Assembly (NCBI GenBank): GCA_029531795.1
Contig: JAPEIS010000011.1
Span: forward strand, 2,377,030-2,441,029
Reading direction: 5' to 3'
DNA from: Sclerotinia nivalis
Taxonomy: Eukaryota; Ascomycota; Leotiomycetes; Helotiales; Sclerotiniaceae
Length of the DNA: 64,000 bases
Under the pieces are notes generated by a model. The model saw only the letters and a program-made list of their open reading frames with translations, had not been told where the DNA came from and did no database searches. A program made the translations under genes and the position numbers. This document shows, piece by piece, positions 13,287 to 27,158 of the stretch (its first letter is position 1; each line of letters starts with the position of its first letter).

Positions 13287-13531
13287 TGTGACGATCCTGT
13301 ATTAATGCCTTAGGCCATTCTTTATTGTATTCTTTGGTCCCTTCTGAAGGGACCAAAATACTTTAGAATTGTTTTGTATTTATTTCACCCTGTATTCGCT
13401 TAGATTTATAGTCTCCTTCGAGGGGATTATAAAAGGCTCAACTTCATTATCTTTTGTATAACAATTTGTTATTCTTTAGTATAGATTAATTGATTCATTT
13501 TATTATACTTTGAATTAAGATCATCGTTATA
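13287..13531 (+). repeat. Family B 5' LTR (245 bp)
   Basis: Matches the split 3' LTR along its full length with transitions as the differences. The far end has decayed from ATCGTCACA to ATCGTTATA. It holds the hairpin GGTCCCTTCTGAAGGGACC (13336-13354), then CTCCTTCGAGGGG and TATAAAA (about 13428), a plausible promoter. Confidence 0.9.
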
Positions 13532-13749
13532 TTATAATAAACTTATTAGTCCTTCTGAAAAGAACAGAATATCTAATTAGTTATATCTATCGAGATTATT
13601 GAATTAATGAAATCTTTATATTTATTCCGATTGACCTTTCCAAATTTCCATCGATATTATTGTTATATTTACTTGATCGAAAAAACCCTATATCCTTCAA
13701 TTTACAATTGAAAAGATCGCTGTAGTAGAATTATAAGTCCAAATCGATT

Positions 13750-14680
13750 AAATCAGATAAAAAGAAGATCCTGAATTTGATATAAGAATTAATGAAACGG
13801 TAGTTATAAGTTTATTCTTGTATTTACTAATTCGAGGAGAATTAGTTCTTTTTGTAATCGGAATGATAATTTACCAAAATCTACAAAAAGAAAATCAAGA
13901 AATCCGAACTCAAAATTAGATTATATTGAAGTAATTAAATCAAATTCATTTCGCTTTAATTAGTTTGATATAAGATGGATCCCTTGATATTGATAACAAT
14001 AGATCTTTTTTTTGTTTCAGAATATACCAATGATATTCTCAACAAATTGAGGATCTTGATATTGTTATATCTAATAAAGAAGATTCTATTATTGAAAAAA
14101 GATTAATATTTATAGTATCTCTTTATGGAAGATTCAATACGAAAATGAAAGATCCTGAATTTTTTAATGATAAAATCAATCTTTCTTTCGAATTATAGAG
14201 ATTCTTTGCAAAAAGAAAACTTTTGGATAACGTAGATCATTATTTGAACGAAGATATGAAAGTTCGTATTATCTTCCGATAAATTATTGATGATATATAA
14301 TAACATTTGAAATCGAAAATGATCCGAAAGGAATTTGTTATATACCAAAGTGTTTTGGATTATCTTAACTTTATTTATTTTGTATCTAATCGATAGAAAT
14401 TGGTTATAAACGAATTCCGATTTCTACAAATAGGAATTATGATTTTCCATCAATTCTATATATAGTTCTTGGAACTCGCAGCAGAAGCCGATCAATTAGA
14501 AGATTCCTTTCGAAAAGAATTCACTTCGAAGCTTTTCTTTTTGTTAAAAACTATAATAGTAATCATTATAAACCTTTATTTCGATTTCCAGAGTTATATA
14601 AATCATTTAACGAATATGGATACAAGGATGTATATAGTGAATCAGAAATATATTGTATTGATTAGGAATCAAATTTGAAA
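13750..14680 (+). pseudogene. Family B gag (decayed)
   Basis: Interrupted reading frames give Gag-like sequence: GRFNTKMKDPEFFND, then KRKLLDNVDHYLNEDMK, then FLELAAEADQLEDSFRKEF, which resembles the Retrotrans_gag capsid core with its F..F..L spacing. Stops of TAG/TAA/TGA type interrupt it at sites where Trp or Gln would fit. It lies directly after the 5' LTR, as expected. Assignment rests on pattern and position. Confidence 0.6.
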
Positions 14681-14990
14681 GAATCCCTTATCTGATAATC
14701 GCCCTAAAAGTTCCACTCTTTTGTATGAAAATGCTAAACCTGAATATATCGGAAGAGAAAAGTCGGTTACCCCTAAGTTTATTCCGAATTTCAAATCTCA
14801 CCCCTTTATTTCATTTTTTTTTTTTTTAAATGCAAAGCTTCTAATTGGATTAAGGATTATATATACCCCCCGGTATCTACAAAATTAATACAATCTTTGA
14901 AAACGAAGGAATCATTTCAGAAATTCCCGATTCCGATTTATATAAATTAGGAAAGGATTAATCCTTGAGAAAGTCTTCTTTCAAGGTTAT

Positions 14991-15153
14991 TGTTACGGGT
15001 TCATCTCCCTTCACCTGTATGTGATCATGTGTGTCTTAGGCACATATGCATACATTCACTTTTATATAGTCAGGTTATCTCCTTAATCTTCTTCCTTTTC
15101 TTATAGTACAATTATAGATCAATTCTATATATACCTTTTCCCTTATTGTGATA
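14991..15153 (+). repeat. Family C copy I 5' LTR
   Basis: 163 bp, starts TGTTACGGGTTCATC and ends in a GTGATA motif. An internal hairpin is present but decayed here; the better-preserved form GTGTGCCTTAGGCACAC is in the 3' LTR. Confidence 0.92.
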
Positions 15154-15500
15154 GTTTGTACTACTCTTTCAAAGGCCTTGTCATTTTACAAAGTGATTTG
15201 GTTTTGTCAAATCATTTGTAGGCTTTTGTGTCTGTTTTCGATTGTTTTTGTATTATTGTAACTCGTTTGCTTTTGTACGGTTGTGTTTTTTATTTGCTTT
15301 TGTGCAGCTTTTTTATTCGTTTTTGTACAGCTTTTGATTTCTGATTGCTTCTATACGATTATATTTATTTGCAGATTTCTATGTCTATTTGTGATTGCTT
15401 TTGTATGATTGTATTTTGTATATACAATTGTAATTCTTTTTATAATGGTTTTTGGTTCTATATTTATTGGTAATACGATTCCTACTTTTATCGAAGAAAT
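15154..15500 (+). repeat. Family C leader with degenerate TTGCTTTTGT repeats
   Basis: Between the LTR and gag the sequence repeats variations of GATTGCTTTTGTACGATTGT several times. The same structured leader is in copy II at 24022-24300. It looks non-coding. A role in packaging or translation is possible but is inference. Confidence 0.55.
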
Positions 15501-15561
15501 TCGTACTGGAATCCAATGAGTTTTCGGTCAATAGTCTACTATTACGCAAATCCTAGTAGAA

Positions 15562-16763
15562 TTGGATACTTCGGTGATACCAAATCTTGTTATTGGTTTT
15601 GATGAACAAATTGTTTATTTGAATTATGTTTTCTTTGTTATCGAAGATTGTTTTACTATTCAAGTTATTTATATCGTTATTCAAACAAATAAGATCGAGG
15701 AATTCAAAGCGGAAAACGTTGGGCTTCTTTGCATTTTGATCGGCAAGCAAATTCAGCTGGATATTGATAGTATTGCTATTGATTAGAAATCAATTACTCT
15801 TTATTAAATTCAGAAAGATCTGTTTATTTTTAAAAGCGAAAGATCTAATATTTTCGTTTGTTAAGAGGATTATCAATTCTGAAAGTTGGACTTGTAGTTT
15901 TATTGGATAATCGATTCATAACTTTTTGTTTTCGAATAAAAGAAGATTAGTTATACTATTAATCTTCTCGATAATTAAATGCGATAAGAGTGTATTACAG
16001 ATATTATTAGATTTGTTGACGATTTTATTTGTTTCGATTCTGCTGTTTCGTTTTTGGCCAAATTGGATAAATTATATATCTCTGTAGATATTGAAAAGAA
16101 AGCTTTGTTCAAATTCGATAAGCTTTTTATAGATTCAAAAGAGTTCTTTTCGGTTTTCTTTTTTATATTGTTTTACTTAGTTAATTTTTGCTACAAGTTT
16201 GATTACAAGATTGTTAATATGATGAAATAAAAGGTTATTATTCCTTTTCGAACTTTAATCATTAATAATTCGAATCTTTGTATTGTTAACGATATTGATA
16301 ATTGGCAAAAGAAATTCTCTATTTGAAATCAAAATCTTCGTGATGTCGAATATTATAACAAAAATTCTGATAATATATTTGCTACTGATAGTGATAACCC
16401 TATAGATTTCGATATAATAAAATAAAAAGAATAACAATAAAAGGATTAGTAAAATAAGAAAAAGAAGTTTAATCCTACAGTTTCTTATAATTGTTGTAAT
16501 AGGATTGATTATCTTCAGATTGATTATTATATTATTTATGATGTTAATGGTAATCTTTTTTCTGACAAATAAATTCCTACTAATACCTTTTCCAATTATA
16601 ATATTGCCGCTCCAATTAATCTGGCCCCCGTTCAACATACCGTCGTCTCGACTTTCCGAAGCATCAATAGGTCTAACAATAATCGTAGTGGATTTCGAGG
16701 AGGATATATTGATAATTGGGTACAAAGCCAACAATATTTGAATTAGGTATAATAGTAAAGCTA
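15562..16763 (+). pseudogene. Family C copy I gag, split by element D
   Basis: Corresponds to the gag of copy II (24418-25620): open fragments at 15562-15786 and 16505-16741 share the NEQIVYLNYVFF-like and NRIDYLQIDYY-like stretches with it. The frame is broken by stops from transitions. The D element entered at its 3' end. Confidence 0.6.
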
Positions 16764-16976
16764 TGTCACGGGGTCCCCGTATATGGTATACGGAGACCGC
16801 TCGGGTTCCGACCCATAGGAGTCGGACCTCGGATAAGTGTAGGCTAGCCCCGGTCGGGGCTAGCGCTATATATAAATGTATTTAAGGAATCGTTCCTTTT
16901 ATAGAAACGTAGCTTTTCGAGCTATATCTTATTAATAAAAATGATTCCTGTTATCCTGTTTGTTGCCTTTGTGATA
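16764..16976 (+). repeat. Family D 5' LTR (213 bp)
   Basis: Starts TGTCACGGGGTCCCC, ends GTGATA. Rich in perfect inverted repeats: GGGGTCCCC, a 9-bp-stem hairpin at 16843-16864 with core CCCCGGTCGGGG directly before TATATATAAA (about 16867), and AGCTTTTCGAGCT after the TATA. Confidence 0.93.
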
Positions 16977-17446
16977 CTATATAGCTTCCATTTATTTGTA
17001 TTGATACTTCTACGATATCGTCCTGTCCGTACCCGTCTAGCCAACCTGGCTCCCCTGAAGAATTTGTTATTGTTGTAGCTAGCGATATTGTGATCTGGTA
17101 TTATTATCTTATCTTCCTTTACGATTATAATATAAGAGTAGAGATAGAGGTAACCGATCTACAATCTGCAGTTCAAAAGCTTACTCTCGATCTACAAATC
17201 GAGAAAACCGTATTTATATAATGGAAGGAAGAGAACGATAGATTGATTGTCCATTTGACTTAACTTCATCCTATCCCTATCGCCCTATTTGTTTCAATCG
17301 ACTTCTTGCTCCTGATACCTGTTACAACCCCGACTGTTGTTCCTATTCTATCGAAGTCTCAATTGAATGAGAAGGTATCTGACCCTGTATTGTTTGATGA
17401 AACGAAAATCGATCTTGATCGATTTGTTGATTAAATACAGAATAAA

Positions 17447-18052
17447 ATGTATACCAATTTCGATTGTTTTATTTTTTTATATTCCCGTCTGATTTATATA
17501 ACTGGAAGATTAACTGGATTTGCTGTTGTGCAAATTCGATTATATAATATCAAAGGGCAATTTGTTAAACTTGTTGATTATAAGGATCTATTACAAATAC
17601 TGAAAAGAGTTTATAGAAACCAGAACAAACGAGCCGAGGCCCGAAAACTCTTGATCAATTTGAAACAAAGGAATCAATTGTTTTATATTTTCTATACTAA
17701 GTTCCAGAGACTAATATTGGAAATTGAGATAACCAACGATAATAATACCTTGATTATTCTATTAGAACAAGCTCTGTCGAATGAACTAAAGAATCAGATT
17801 GTTATTGTTGAGCTACCTACAAATAGCACCGATATATTCGCCGCTTTTGTACAAACATTGGAGAATCGCCATCTATACCTGATGGAACCGACCGATTCCA
17901 ATCGTAACCCAATCGTCCCGTCGCTCTGTATTACAATTCAAAACCTAAATCCTGTTAACTGTACCTTTGCTCCGTCCTCGAATGCTATTATTCGATCTAC
18001 TGTTCCTGTTACGATTATACCTGTTGGAGATCCAATGGATTTCAGTTCCTAA
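17447..18052 (+). CDS. Family D Gag (open 201-codon portion)
   Basis: A plus-strand frame after the 5' LTR. It contains LLQILKRVYRNQNKRAEARK, then FYTKFQRLILEIEI, then an end of GDPMDFSS, a common Gag C-terminal motif of fungal Gypsy elements (DPMDLS). It represents the structural capsid protein. The first residues are probably not the true start, since decayed frame continues upstream. No zinc knuckle is readable downstream. Confidence 0.65.
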   Translation: MYTNFDCFIFLYSRLIYITGRLTGFAVVQIRLYNIKGQFVKLVDYKDLLQILKRVYRNQNKRAEARKLLINLKQRNQLFYIFYTKFQRLILEIEITNDNNTLIILLEQALSNELKNQIVIVELPTNSTDIFAAFVQTLENRHLYLMEPTDSNRNPIVPSLCITIQNLNPVNCTFAPSSNAIIRSTVPVTIIPVGDPMDFSS

Positions 18053-18499
18053 AGATGTACTAATAAATATAAATGAGAAGAATGCTTTTGTTGTAGGTCG
18101 ATCGATCACTATATAAAAGATTACCTGTTCCCAGATAATCATTCTGTGTAAACTAGAACTAGCTTTACCAATCCTGCTCTGCTATCTTTTGTTCCGTCTT
18201 TCGCTCAGATTCAACCGTATGCTATATCATCGTACAGTCTATCCCCTCCCAACTCCCCGAATTTGGGAAACGAAGCCCGCCTAGCATAAATCGTTGTTAA
18301 ACGAAAACCCTATACACACTACACCTATCCACTACCACAATTCAAGGTTTATCTTTCACTGAAGAAACAAGCAATCGAATAAATCTAATAATATTATCTA
18401 TTACTATCCTATCGACGCCTGATCAATCCTATCCCACTTACACTATAATAGATAACAGATACGAAGAATATACTTTCGCAAACCAAAATTGAATAAAAG

Positions 18500-21400
18500 C
18501 TACCAAGCTCCCAACATACAAATTACCTATCCTATTCGAAATTATTAGATTCGATGAAAAAATACTACCCGAAAACCAAATGGATCATTACATTCTAATC
18601 GATTTGCAAATCAACGATTACTATAAGAAAAAATCGAAAATCTACATTACTGAACTAACTCATTATCCAATTATCTTAGGATTGGTTTAGCTAAAAAAGT
18701 ATAATCCCTATATCGGATTCACATCCAATACCTTTCACTTCGATAACAAATTCTGCCGGAAGTCCTGTAATACGCCTGTACAATTATCGAGTGTCCGAGC
18801 CCTATCCGATATCCTTATCAAAGCCCATCCTGTTTATCTACTGTTTCGTTTTGAAATACTAAAGAAAAAAGATATAGCAAACATTTCAATCCGAACTTGC
18901 TCAATATACACCCATCGAAACTACAAAATATTCCAAATTAGTATCGATTTGATAAACCAAATCCTGAAAGAAAAAGAAGATCTTACTCCCAAAAACCTGC
19001 CTATTGAATTCCGTTCGTAGATCGATATATTTTCTCCACATAACATTGACAAACTACCTCCGCACCGCCCATACGATCATGATATCCGACTGCAAGATAA
19101 AACTAAGCTACCGTTTGGAGCCCTGTATTCAATATCTCAGGACGAATTGAAAGCTTTGCAAGAATAGTTAAGGGAAAACCTAACAAAAGAATTCATCCGA
19201 CCAAATTCCTTCACTTCCGTTTCGTTTGTCTTATTTGTTAAGAAACCCAATAGTAATCTTCGATTCTATATAAACTATCATATATTGAATAATCTATCTA
19301 TGAAAAACCGATACCCATTGCTTTTAACCAAAGAATCCTTGAATAACCTGAAAAGGATAAAGTATTTTACAAAAATAGATATCATTTCGACCTTCAATAA
19401 TATCCGAATCAAGAAAGAACAAAAATATCTAATTGTATTCCATATCCGATTCGACCTATTCGAAATCTTGATTATACTGTTCAGGTTGACCAGAGCCCCA
19501 ACAACATTCCAACGATTTATCAACGATACTCTAAAAAAATACTTGGATATATTCTGCACTGCTTATCTAAATAATATTCTGATTTATAACAAGATCCATT
19601 TTGAATATATAAAGCATATACAAAAGATACTAGACGCCTTACAGAAAGCCGGATTATATATCAATCTATCGAAATACGAATTCCTGAAATTTGAAACGAA
19701 ATTCCTGGGCCTAATTGTAAACTGAAAGGGGATCCGAATGAACCCAACCAAGATTAAAACAATAATTGATTGAAAACATCGAAGAATTTGACAGATATAC
19801 AAATGTTTATAAGGTTTAGCAATTTCTATCGATACTTTATTCGCGACTTCTCCTTAATCATTCGTCCGATAATAAACCTGACCAAGAAGGATGTAACCTT
19901 CCAATGGGATTTTGATTATAAGAAATCGTTCTCGAATCTAAAAGCTACATTTATAATAGCACTTATATTAACCTCTTTCGATTAAGAAAAGGATATAATC
20001 CTAAAGACAGATACATCGGATTATATATCTACTGGAATCCTTTCTTAATACAATAACAATGGAATTCTGAAACTTGTTGCATATTTCTCAAAGAAGCATT
20101 CGATTACAAAATATAACTACAAGATTTATAATAAAGAATTACTAGCAATTATCTATTATTTCGAAGAATAGCGATCCGAATTAGAAAGCGCCTTTTCTCC
20201 GATCAAGATCATTACGGATTATAAGAATCTGAAGTACTTTACAACAACAAAACTATTGAACCATTGTCAAATCTGTTGATTTGAATTTCTATTCCGTTTC
20301 AATTTCAAAATTACATACCATCCCGGAAAACAAAAAGCGAAACTCAATACTTTGATCAGAAAATCAAAGGATTTGCCTAAAAAGAGGAATGAACACCTCC
20401 TTTATCAAAATCAGATTATTCTGAAAACCGAAAATCTAGATATAGATCTGTTTTCTATTATTAAACCAAAAAAGAAAATCCGTTTCGCAATTACAACCCG
20501 TAACCAAATCTATACCGATACCCCATCGTCTATCTACAATCCCGAACCATCTATCTACAAACCTGGATTACCTGCCTATGAACCTGAACCATTTGCGATA
20601 CCCGATAATCCAATCCCTATTCAATTATCTGAATCTATACAATTGGAATCCCTTGAAGAACTGAAACCCCTACTCGCTAAAGCTTACCTATCCAATCCGC
20701 TTCCGTTATCGATCTTAAAGGTTTTAAAAAAGAATACTACTAGATATCTATATATCACATTATCTGAATATATTATAAACAATGATCTATTATATTATTG
20801 TAAAAAACTTTATATTATTGTAAAAAACTTTATATTTTTAATTACGATCCTTTGAAAGCAAATTTTTTTTGAATGATCTACGATTCCTTTATTGCCGGAC
20901 ACTCACACCGTACCCATACCTTCGAATTGCTTTCCCGAAACTACTATTGATTTGGATATTACGATTACATCTCTTGTTGGATACACAATTATCATAGTTG
21001 CCATCGAACCGCCCCGAATTGTAAAGGATAAGAAGGAGTCTTACACTCTTTTCCGATTCTACAACAAATCTGAAGAGATATCTCAATCGATTTTATCATT
21101 TATCTTCCGAAAAGCTCTGAATACAATACGATATTTGTTGTAGTCGATCGATTGACCAAAATGAAGCATTTCCTACTTTGCTGAGGAACCTGTAATTCCG
21201 AAAAAATCTTCCGTTTGTTTCTAAAGCATATATAGAAGCTTCATAGCCTGCCACAGATTATTATATCCGATTGTGAAGCTTAATTTATCTTTGATTTCTG
21301 GAAGTATATCTGTAAACAATTAGATACTGTTTCGAAGTTATCAACAGTTTATCATCCTGAAATCGATGGACAAACAAAAAAGGCGAATACAATACTCGAA

Positions 21401-22180
21401 CAATACCTTTGCTCATATGTATCCTACTTGCAGGATGATTGGTCCAAATAGCTACCGATCATTGAATTCTCGATTAATTCTGTTTGGTCCGAAAGCTCCC
21501 GCCTATCGCCGTTCTTTGTTAATTACGATTTCCATCCCCGAATGGGTTTCGAACCCGTTGTGTTCTCCGATCGCCCTGGAATCCTGGATGCTAAGGAATT
21601 CGTCAAAAAGATAAAGTCAATCGTTGATCATTTGAAGACCGAATTGATCGTTAATCAAACCTGCTATTCGAAAAATACCGATTTCCATTGTTCGCCTGCC
21701 CGTCGATACCAGCCTGGAGATTTAATCTAGCTTAATGCTAAGAATATCCGAACTCTTCGTCCCCAGAAGAAGCTAGATTGGAAGAACTTAGATCCCTTTC
21801 GAATTCTGAAGAGTATAGATTCGTACGTTTACGAACTGGAGCTCCCTACCTCTATAAGGAATCACCCGGTCTTTTATATTAACCTGTTATATCCCGTTAA
21901 TGATGACCCTGTCCTTAGTCAATGCAATCCGCCTCCCCCTTCTATTAAAATTGAAGGCATTAAACAATTCGATATAAAGGAAATCCTGGATTCCCAATGG
22001 GAATGTTGGGGTTGTGGTGGTCCCTGTCTGAAGTATACTGTCCGATGGGTAGGCTATGATACACCTACCAAAGAGTCTACGAAGTATTTGGAGAATGCTC
22101 AAAAACTGATCCGTAATTATCATCATCGTTATCCGGATAAACCTGGTTTTTTTAGTTATCTCAACGGAACTCGACCCTAA
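18500..22180 (+). pseudogene. Family D pol: protease, RT, RNase H, integrase, chromodomain
   Basis: In order: a protease-like end (LTHYPIILG, about 18660); RT with KNRYPLL (about 19305) and the inactive YLNNILIY box (about 19560; D to N changes fit G-to-A transition); an RNase H-like region to about 20340; integrase remnants around 21130-21500 (VDRLTKM-like and [12 protein letters not shown]); and a C-terminal chromodomain FDIKEILDSQWE...YTVRWVGYDTPT at about 21975-22110. Several stops interrupt the frame. Chromodomains bind methylated histone H3K9 in related elements (known), suggesting heterochromatin targeting. Confidence 0.8.
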
Positions 22181-22192
22181 AGAAAGGGATAC

Positions 22193-22405
22193 TGTTATGG
22201 GATCCCCGTATATAGTATACGGAGACCGTTCGGATTCCGACCTATAGGAATCGAACCTCGGATAAGTATAAGTTAACCCCGATCGGGGTTAGCGTTACAC
22301 ATAAATGTATTTAAGGAACCATTTCTTCTATAGAAACGTAGCTCTTCGAGCTACATCTTATTAATAAAAGTGATTCCTGTTGTCCTGTCTGTTGCCTCTG
22401 TGATA
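22193..22405 (+). repeat. Family D 3' LTR (213 bp)
   Basis: Same length as the 5' LTR. The observed changes at its start (TGTCACGGGG to TGTTATGGGA) and onward are transitions. Confidence 0.93.
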
Positions 22406-22410
22406 AGCTA

Positions 22411-23858
22411 TATCGAATCAGAGAAGGTTATCTTTATATTCGATTCAATCAAGGAAAGTCCTGAATAGGGAAAAGATTAATTTTTACAAAAAATCATTCG
22501 TAGAGGAATACTAAAAGCAAGAAGGTAAATCGAGAAATGAATAGATATGAACTATTGTAATTTAATTCTATGAATAGCAAATCTCTATTCGTTAAAATCA
22601 TTATATTTCTTGTATATGAAAACCTTTTTATTGTTATAAGTTTCATTGATAATGAATACTCTAGAAAAGCCTTCGCTAATTGTTCTTTTGTTTTCAAATA
22701 CAATATTGAAATATAACTCTTATCTTTTCCTTGCAAGCTTTGATTTGTCGATAGAAAGATCGTCGATAGAATTATAGAATATTTTGTAATGGAAATTGCT
22801 ATAAGGGATTATTATAAATATTAGTTTTTTTATATTACTTAACTTTCATTAGAGATATTGTTAATCTTTGATTTACTATAATTGCAATATTACAATTTTA
22901 TTATCAATTAAACAAAGATAAGTTTAATATTCTCTTCAAACTATTGTATTTCCAATTGTTTGATATATCATAATTCAAAACCAATTATCGCATTAATGAT
23001 TTTATCTCCGACCAAAAAACAAAAAAATCTAGCAAAAGTTATTCTACAATAAATTATCGATACTATTGAATTTTTAAATAAATTCTTTATTGATCCTAAT
23101 ATAAAAACTAAATATACAGATTATAAGTATTGTTTTTCTTATATCAAGGATTATCCAAAAGATAATGCCGATTCTTTACTTATTCAAACATCTTCTGTTT
23201 CTAAAAAAGCTTCTTATAAAAAACCTTCTATTGAAGAAATATTAGATAAAGGTTATATATTACAATCTAACGATTCTTTTGTTGATCTCGAATTTCAGTA
23301 AAATCTGATATCTAGTATAAATCATTATCGAACAAAACATTACAAGAAATCAAATAATTAGATATAAATAATTCCCAATTACCTATATCCAAAATCGATC
23401 TTGAAAATTGCAGATCGACATTACTTTGTTTATAATCCAAAAAACTGTTTACTTTTACTTTCTGTTAAGGAATTCCCTATGCCCGTCTACAAGGATACAA
23501 GCCCAAATATAGATGATATTCGTTAATTGTAAGTTTCTAGCTTTATCTTGTTTTATTAACAAAATAATATTCGGACTATCCAATTGATATAAAATGAATT
23601 AAATATTTTATAGAAAATTGTTGAATAAGATTATCTACAATAGACTATATTGTTTTCGATATTTATAGAAGAGGATTTTCGATCGATTTTACAAGAGTAG
23701 AGTAATATAATAGAGATGCTTTTTAAAACTCTATTACAATTTTATGATTTTGTATATGATTGCTATAAACCACTCTATTTGCAGAAAATCTCTGAAACTA
23801 ATATCAACAAATTTTTAATCAGCAAACTTTTCTTTAATGACGATCAAATATAACAAAG
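22411..23858 (+). pseudogene. Family C copy I gag-pol spacer (decayed)
   Basis: Collinear with 25611-27060 of copy II, for example the KKPSIEEI-like and HTKNYK-like fragments. No long frame survives. The segment ends at CAAAG, where copy II inserted. Confidence 0.55.
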
Positions 23859-24021
23859 TGTTACGGGTTCATCTCCCTTCACCTGCACGTGATCATGTGT
23901 GCCTTAGGCACACATGCATACACTCACTTCTATATAGTCAGATCACCTCCTTGACCTTCTTCTCCTCCTCGTAGTACAACAATAGATCAAACCTACATAT
24001 ATCTTTTCCCTCACCGTAATA
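23859..24021 (+). repeat. Family C copy II 5' LTR
   Basis: TGTTACGGGTTCATC start; hairpin GTGTGCCTTAGGCACAC at 23897-23913. Confidence 0.93.
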
Positions 24022-24417
24022 GTTTGTACTACCCTTTCAAAGGCTCCATCACTTTACAAAATGATCTGGCCTTGCCAAATCATCTGCAAACTTCTGTATC
24101 TGTTTTCGACTGCTTTCGCACCGTCGTAACTCGCCTGCTTTTGTGCAATCGCATTTCTTATCTGCTTTTGCATAGCTTCTGATCCCTGATTGCTTTTATG
24201 CGATCGTATTTATTCGCAAACTTTTGTGTCTGTTTTTGATTGCTTTGTGCAATCGCAAATTCCTTATCGATTACTTTGTGTAATTGTAATTCTTTTTACA
24301 ATGGTTTCTGATTTTATATTTGCTGGTAGTACGACTTTTATTTCTATTGAAGGAATTCGTATCGAAATCCAATGAGTCTTCGGTTAATGATCTACTATTA
24401 TACAAATCCTAACAGAA

Positions 24418-25620
24418 TTGGATATTTCAATGATGCCAAATTTTGTTACCAATTTTAATGAACAAATTGTTTATTTGAATTATGTTTTCTTTATTATCGA
24501 AAATCGTTTTACTATTCAAGCTACCCATATCGCTACTCAAACAAATAAAATCGAGAAATTCAAAACAGAAAACGTCGAGCTTTTTTGTATTCTAACCGAC
24601 AAGCAAACTCAGTTGGACGCCGATAATACTATCACTAACCAGAAACCGATTACTCCCCACCAAACTTAAAAAAACCCATCCGTTTTTAAAAACGAAAAAT
24701 CTAATATTCTCACCCAACAAGAGAACTATCAATCCTAGAAATTGAATTTGCAACTCTATTGAATAATCGACTCACAACTTTTTGCTTCCGAACAAAAGAA
24801 GATTAATCATACTATTAATCTTTTTGATAATCAAGCACGATAAAAGTATATTACGGATATCATTAGATTCGTTGACGATTTTATTTACTTCGATTCTGCT
24901 GTTTCGTTTTTGATCAAATTGGACAAATTATATATCTCTATAAATATCGAAAGAGAAACCTCGCTCAAATTCGACAAACTTTTTATAAATCCAAAAGAAT
25001 CCTTTTCGGCTTTTTTCTCTACATTATCTCATCTTACTAACTCTTACCACAAATCTAATCGTAAGATTATTAACACGATAAAGCAAAAAATTACAGCCCC
25101 CCTTCGAACTTTAATCATTGATAACTCGAACCCCTACACAACCGACGATATTGATAATTGACAAAAGAAATTCTCTACTTGAAATCAGAATCTTCATAAC
25201 GTTGAATATTATAACAAAAATTCTAATAAAGCACCTATTACTAACAATGATTTTATAAACCTCAATACAATAAAACAAAAAAAACAATAGAAAAAAAATC
25301 CACAAAATAAGAAAAAGAAGTTTAATCCTACAGTTTCTTACAATTGTTATAATAGGATTGATTATCTTCAAATTGATTATTATACTATTTATAATATCAA
25401 TAATAATCTTTTTTCTAACAAACAAACTTCTATTAATACCTTTTCCAACTACAATACCGCTACCTCAACTAATCCGACCCCCGATCAATATACTACCGTT
25501 TTGGCTTTTCGAAATACCAATAGGTTTAATAATAATTGTAATGGATTTCGAAAAGGATATACTAGTAATTGGATATAAAGTCAACAGTATCTAAATCAAA
25601 TACAATAACAAAGCTATATC
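24418..25620 (+). pseudogene. Family C copy II gag
   Basis: Open pieces at 24418-24669 and 24910-25161 lie in one decayed gene. It contains FVTNFNEQIVYLNYVFF and RFVDDFIYFDSAVSFLIKLD, and a basic, Asn-rich C-terminus. Position after the leader and before pol supports Gag. No zinc knuckle is seen. Confidence 0.6.
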
Positions 25621-27158
25621 GAATCAAAGGAGATTGTCTCTATACCCAATTCAATCAAGGAAAATCCCGAACAGAGAAAAAATTAATTTTTACGAAAAAT
25701 CATTCATAAAGAAATACTAAAAACAAGATAGTAAATCGAGGAATAGATAAATATAAGCCATTGCAATTCAACTCTATAAATAACAAATCCCTACTCGTTA
25801 AAACTACTATATTCCTTATATATGAAAATCCCTTTACTATTACAAATCTCATTAATAGTAGATACTCTGGAAAAGTCTTTATTAATCGTTTTTTTACTTT
25901 CAAACACAATATTAAAATATGACTCTTACCTCACCCTCACGAACTCCGATTTGTTAATGGAAAGGTCATCGATAGAATTACAGAATATTTTGTAATAGAA
26001 ATCGCTATAAAGGATCACCATAAATATTGATCCTTTTATATCACCCAACTTTCATCAAAGACACCATTAATCTTTGACTTACCATAATTACAATACCACA
26101 ATCCTACTATCAATTGAATAGAGATAAATTTAACATTCTCTTCAAACTATTACACTTCCAATTGCTTAACACATCATAATTCAGAACCAATTACCACACC
26201 AACGATCCCATCTCCGACCAAGGAACAAAAGAATCTAGCAAAAGTTACTCCACAACAAATCGTTAATACTATCAAATCTTTAAATAAATTCCTTACCGAT
26301 CCTGATATAAAAACTAAATACACAATTTATAAATACTGCTTTTTATATATCGAGAATTATCCAAAAGATGATATCGATTATTCATTTATTTAAACGTTTT
26401 CTACTTTTAAAAGAACTTCTTATAAAAAACCTTCTATTAAAGAGATATCAAACAAAGGTTATATATTATAATCTAACGATTCTTTTATTGATTTCGAATT
26501 TCAACAAAATCTGACGCTTGGTATAAATCATTATCGAACAAAGCACTACAGAGAACCAAATAATCAAGCACAGATGATTCCCAATTATTCGCATCCAAAA
26601 TCGATCTTAAAGATTGCAAATCGGTATCGGCCTATTCACAATCCAAAAAACCGTTTGCCTCCATTTTCTATTGAAGAACTCCCTATACCTATTTACAAAG
26701 ATACAAATCCAAATATAGATGATATTCATTGGTTGCAAGTTTTTAGCTTTGTTTCGTTTTATCAACAAGATAACATTCGGGCTATCCGATTGACATAAGA
26801 TGAATTGGATGCTGTATAGAAAACTGTTAAATAAGATTATTTGCGACAAACTATATTATCCTCGATACTTACAGAAAGGGATTTTCGATCGATTTTATAA
26901 GGGCAAGGCAATATAATAGAGATACTCTCTAGAATCCTATTACAACTTTATGATTTTATATACGATTATTACAAACCGCTTTATTTGCGAAAAATCTCTA
27001 AAACTAATATCGACAAATTTTTAACCGGCAAATCTTCCCTTAGTGATAATTAAATACAACAAAGGCTTCCCATATAATTACAAAACAAACTTCTTGCCTT
27101 CCTTCCACATTATACAGATAAGTTACCACCTCGTCGAATCTGAGATCACAAAATTGAA

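Larger units (their letters stand above)
16764..22405 (+). mobile_element. Family D Ty3/Gypsy chromovirus, full length (5642 bp)
   Basis: 213-bp LTRs at 16764-16976 and 22193-22405, with perfect TSD AGCTA at 16759-16763 and 22406-22410. The empty site is visible in the sister copy of its host at about 25608-25625, where AAAGCTATATCGAATC runs without interruption. It carries gag, protease-RT-RNase H-integrase and a terminal chromodomain, all on the plus strand. LTR differences are transitions. The RT catalytic box reads YLNN in place of YxDD, so this copy cannot be active. Confidence 0.95.

Noticed and set aside
15154..15500. Repeated leader of family C as a CRISPR-like array
   Set aside because: Units are degenerate, unequally spaced and part of a eukaryotic retrotransposon leader.
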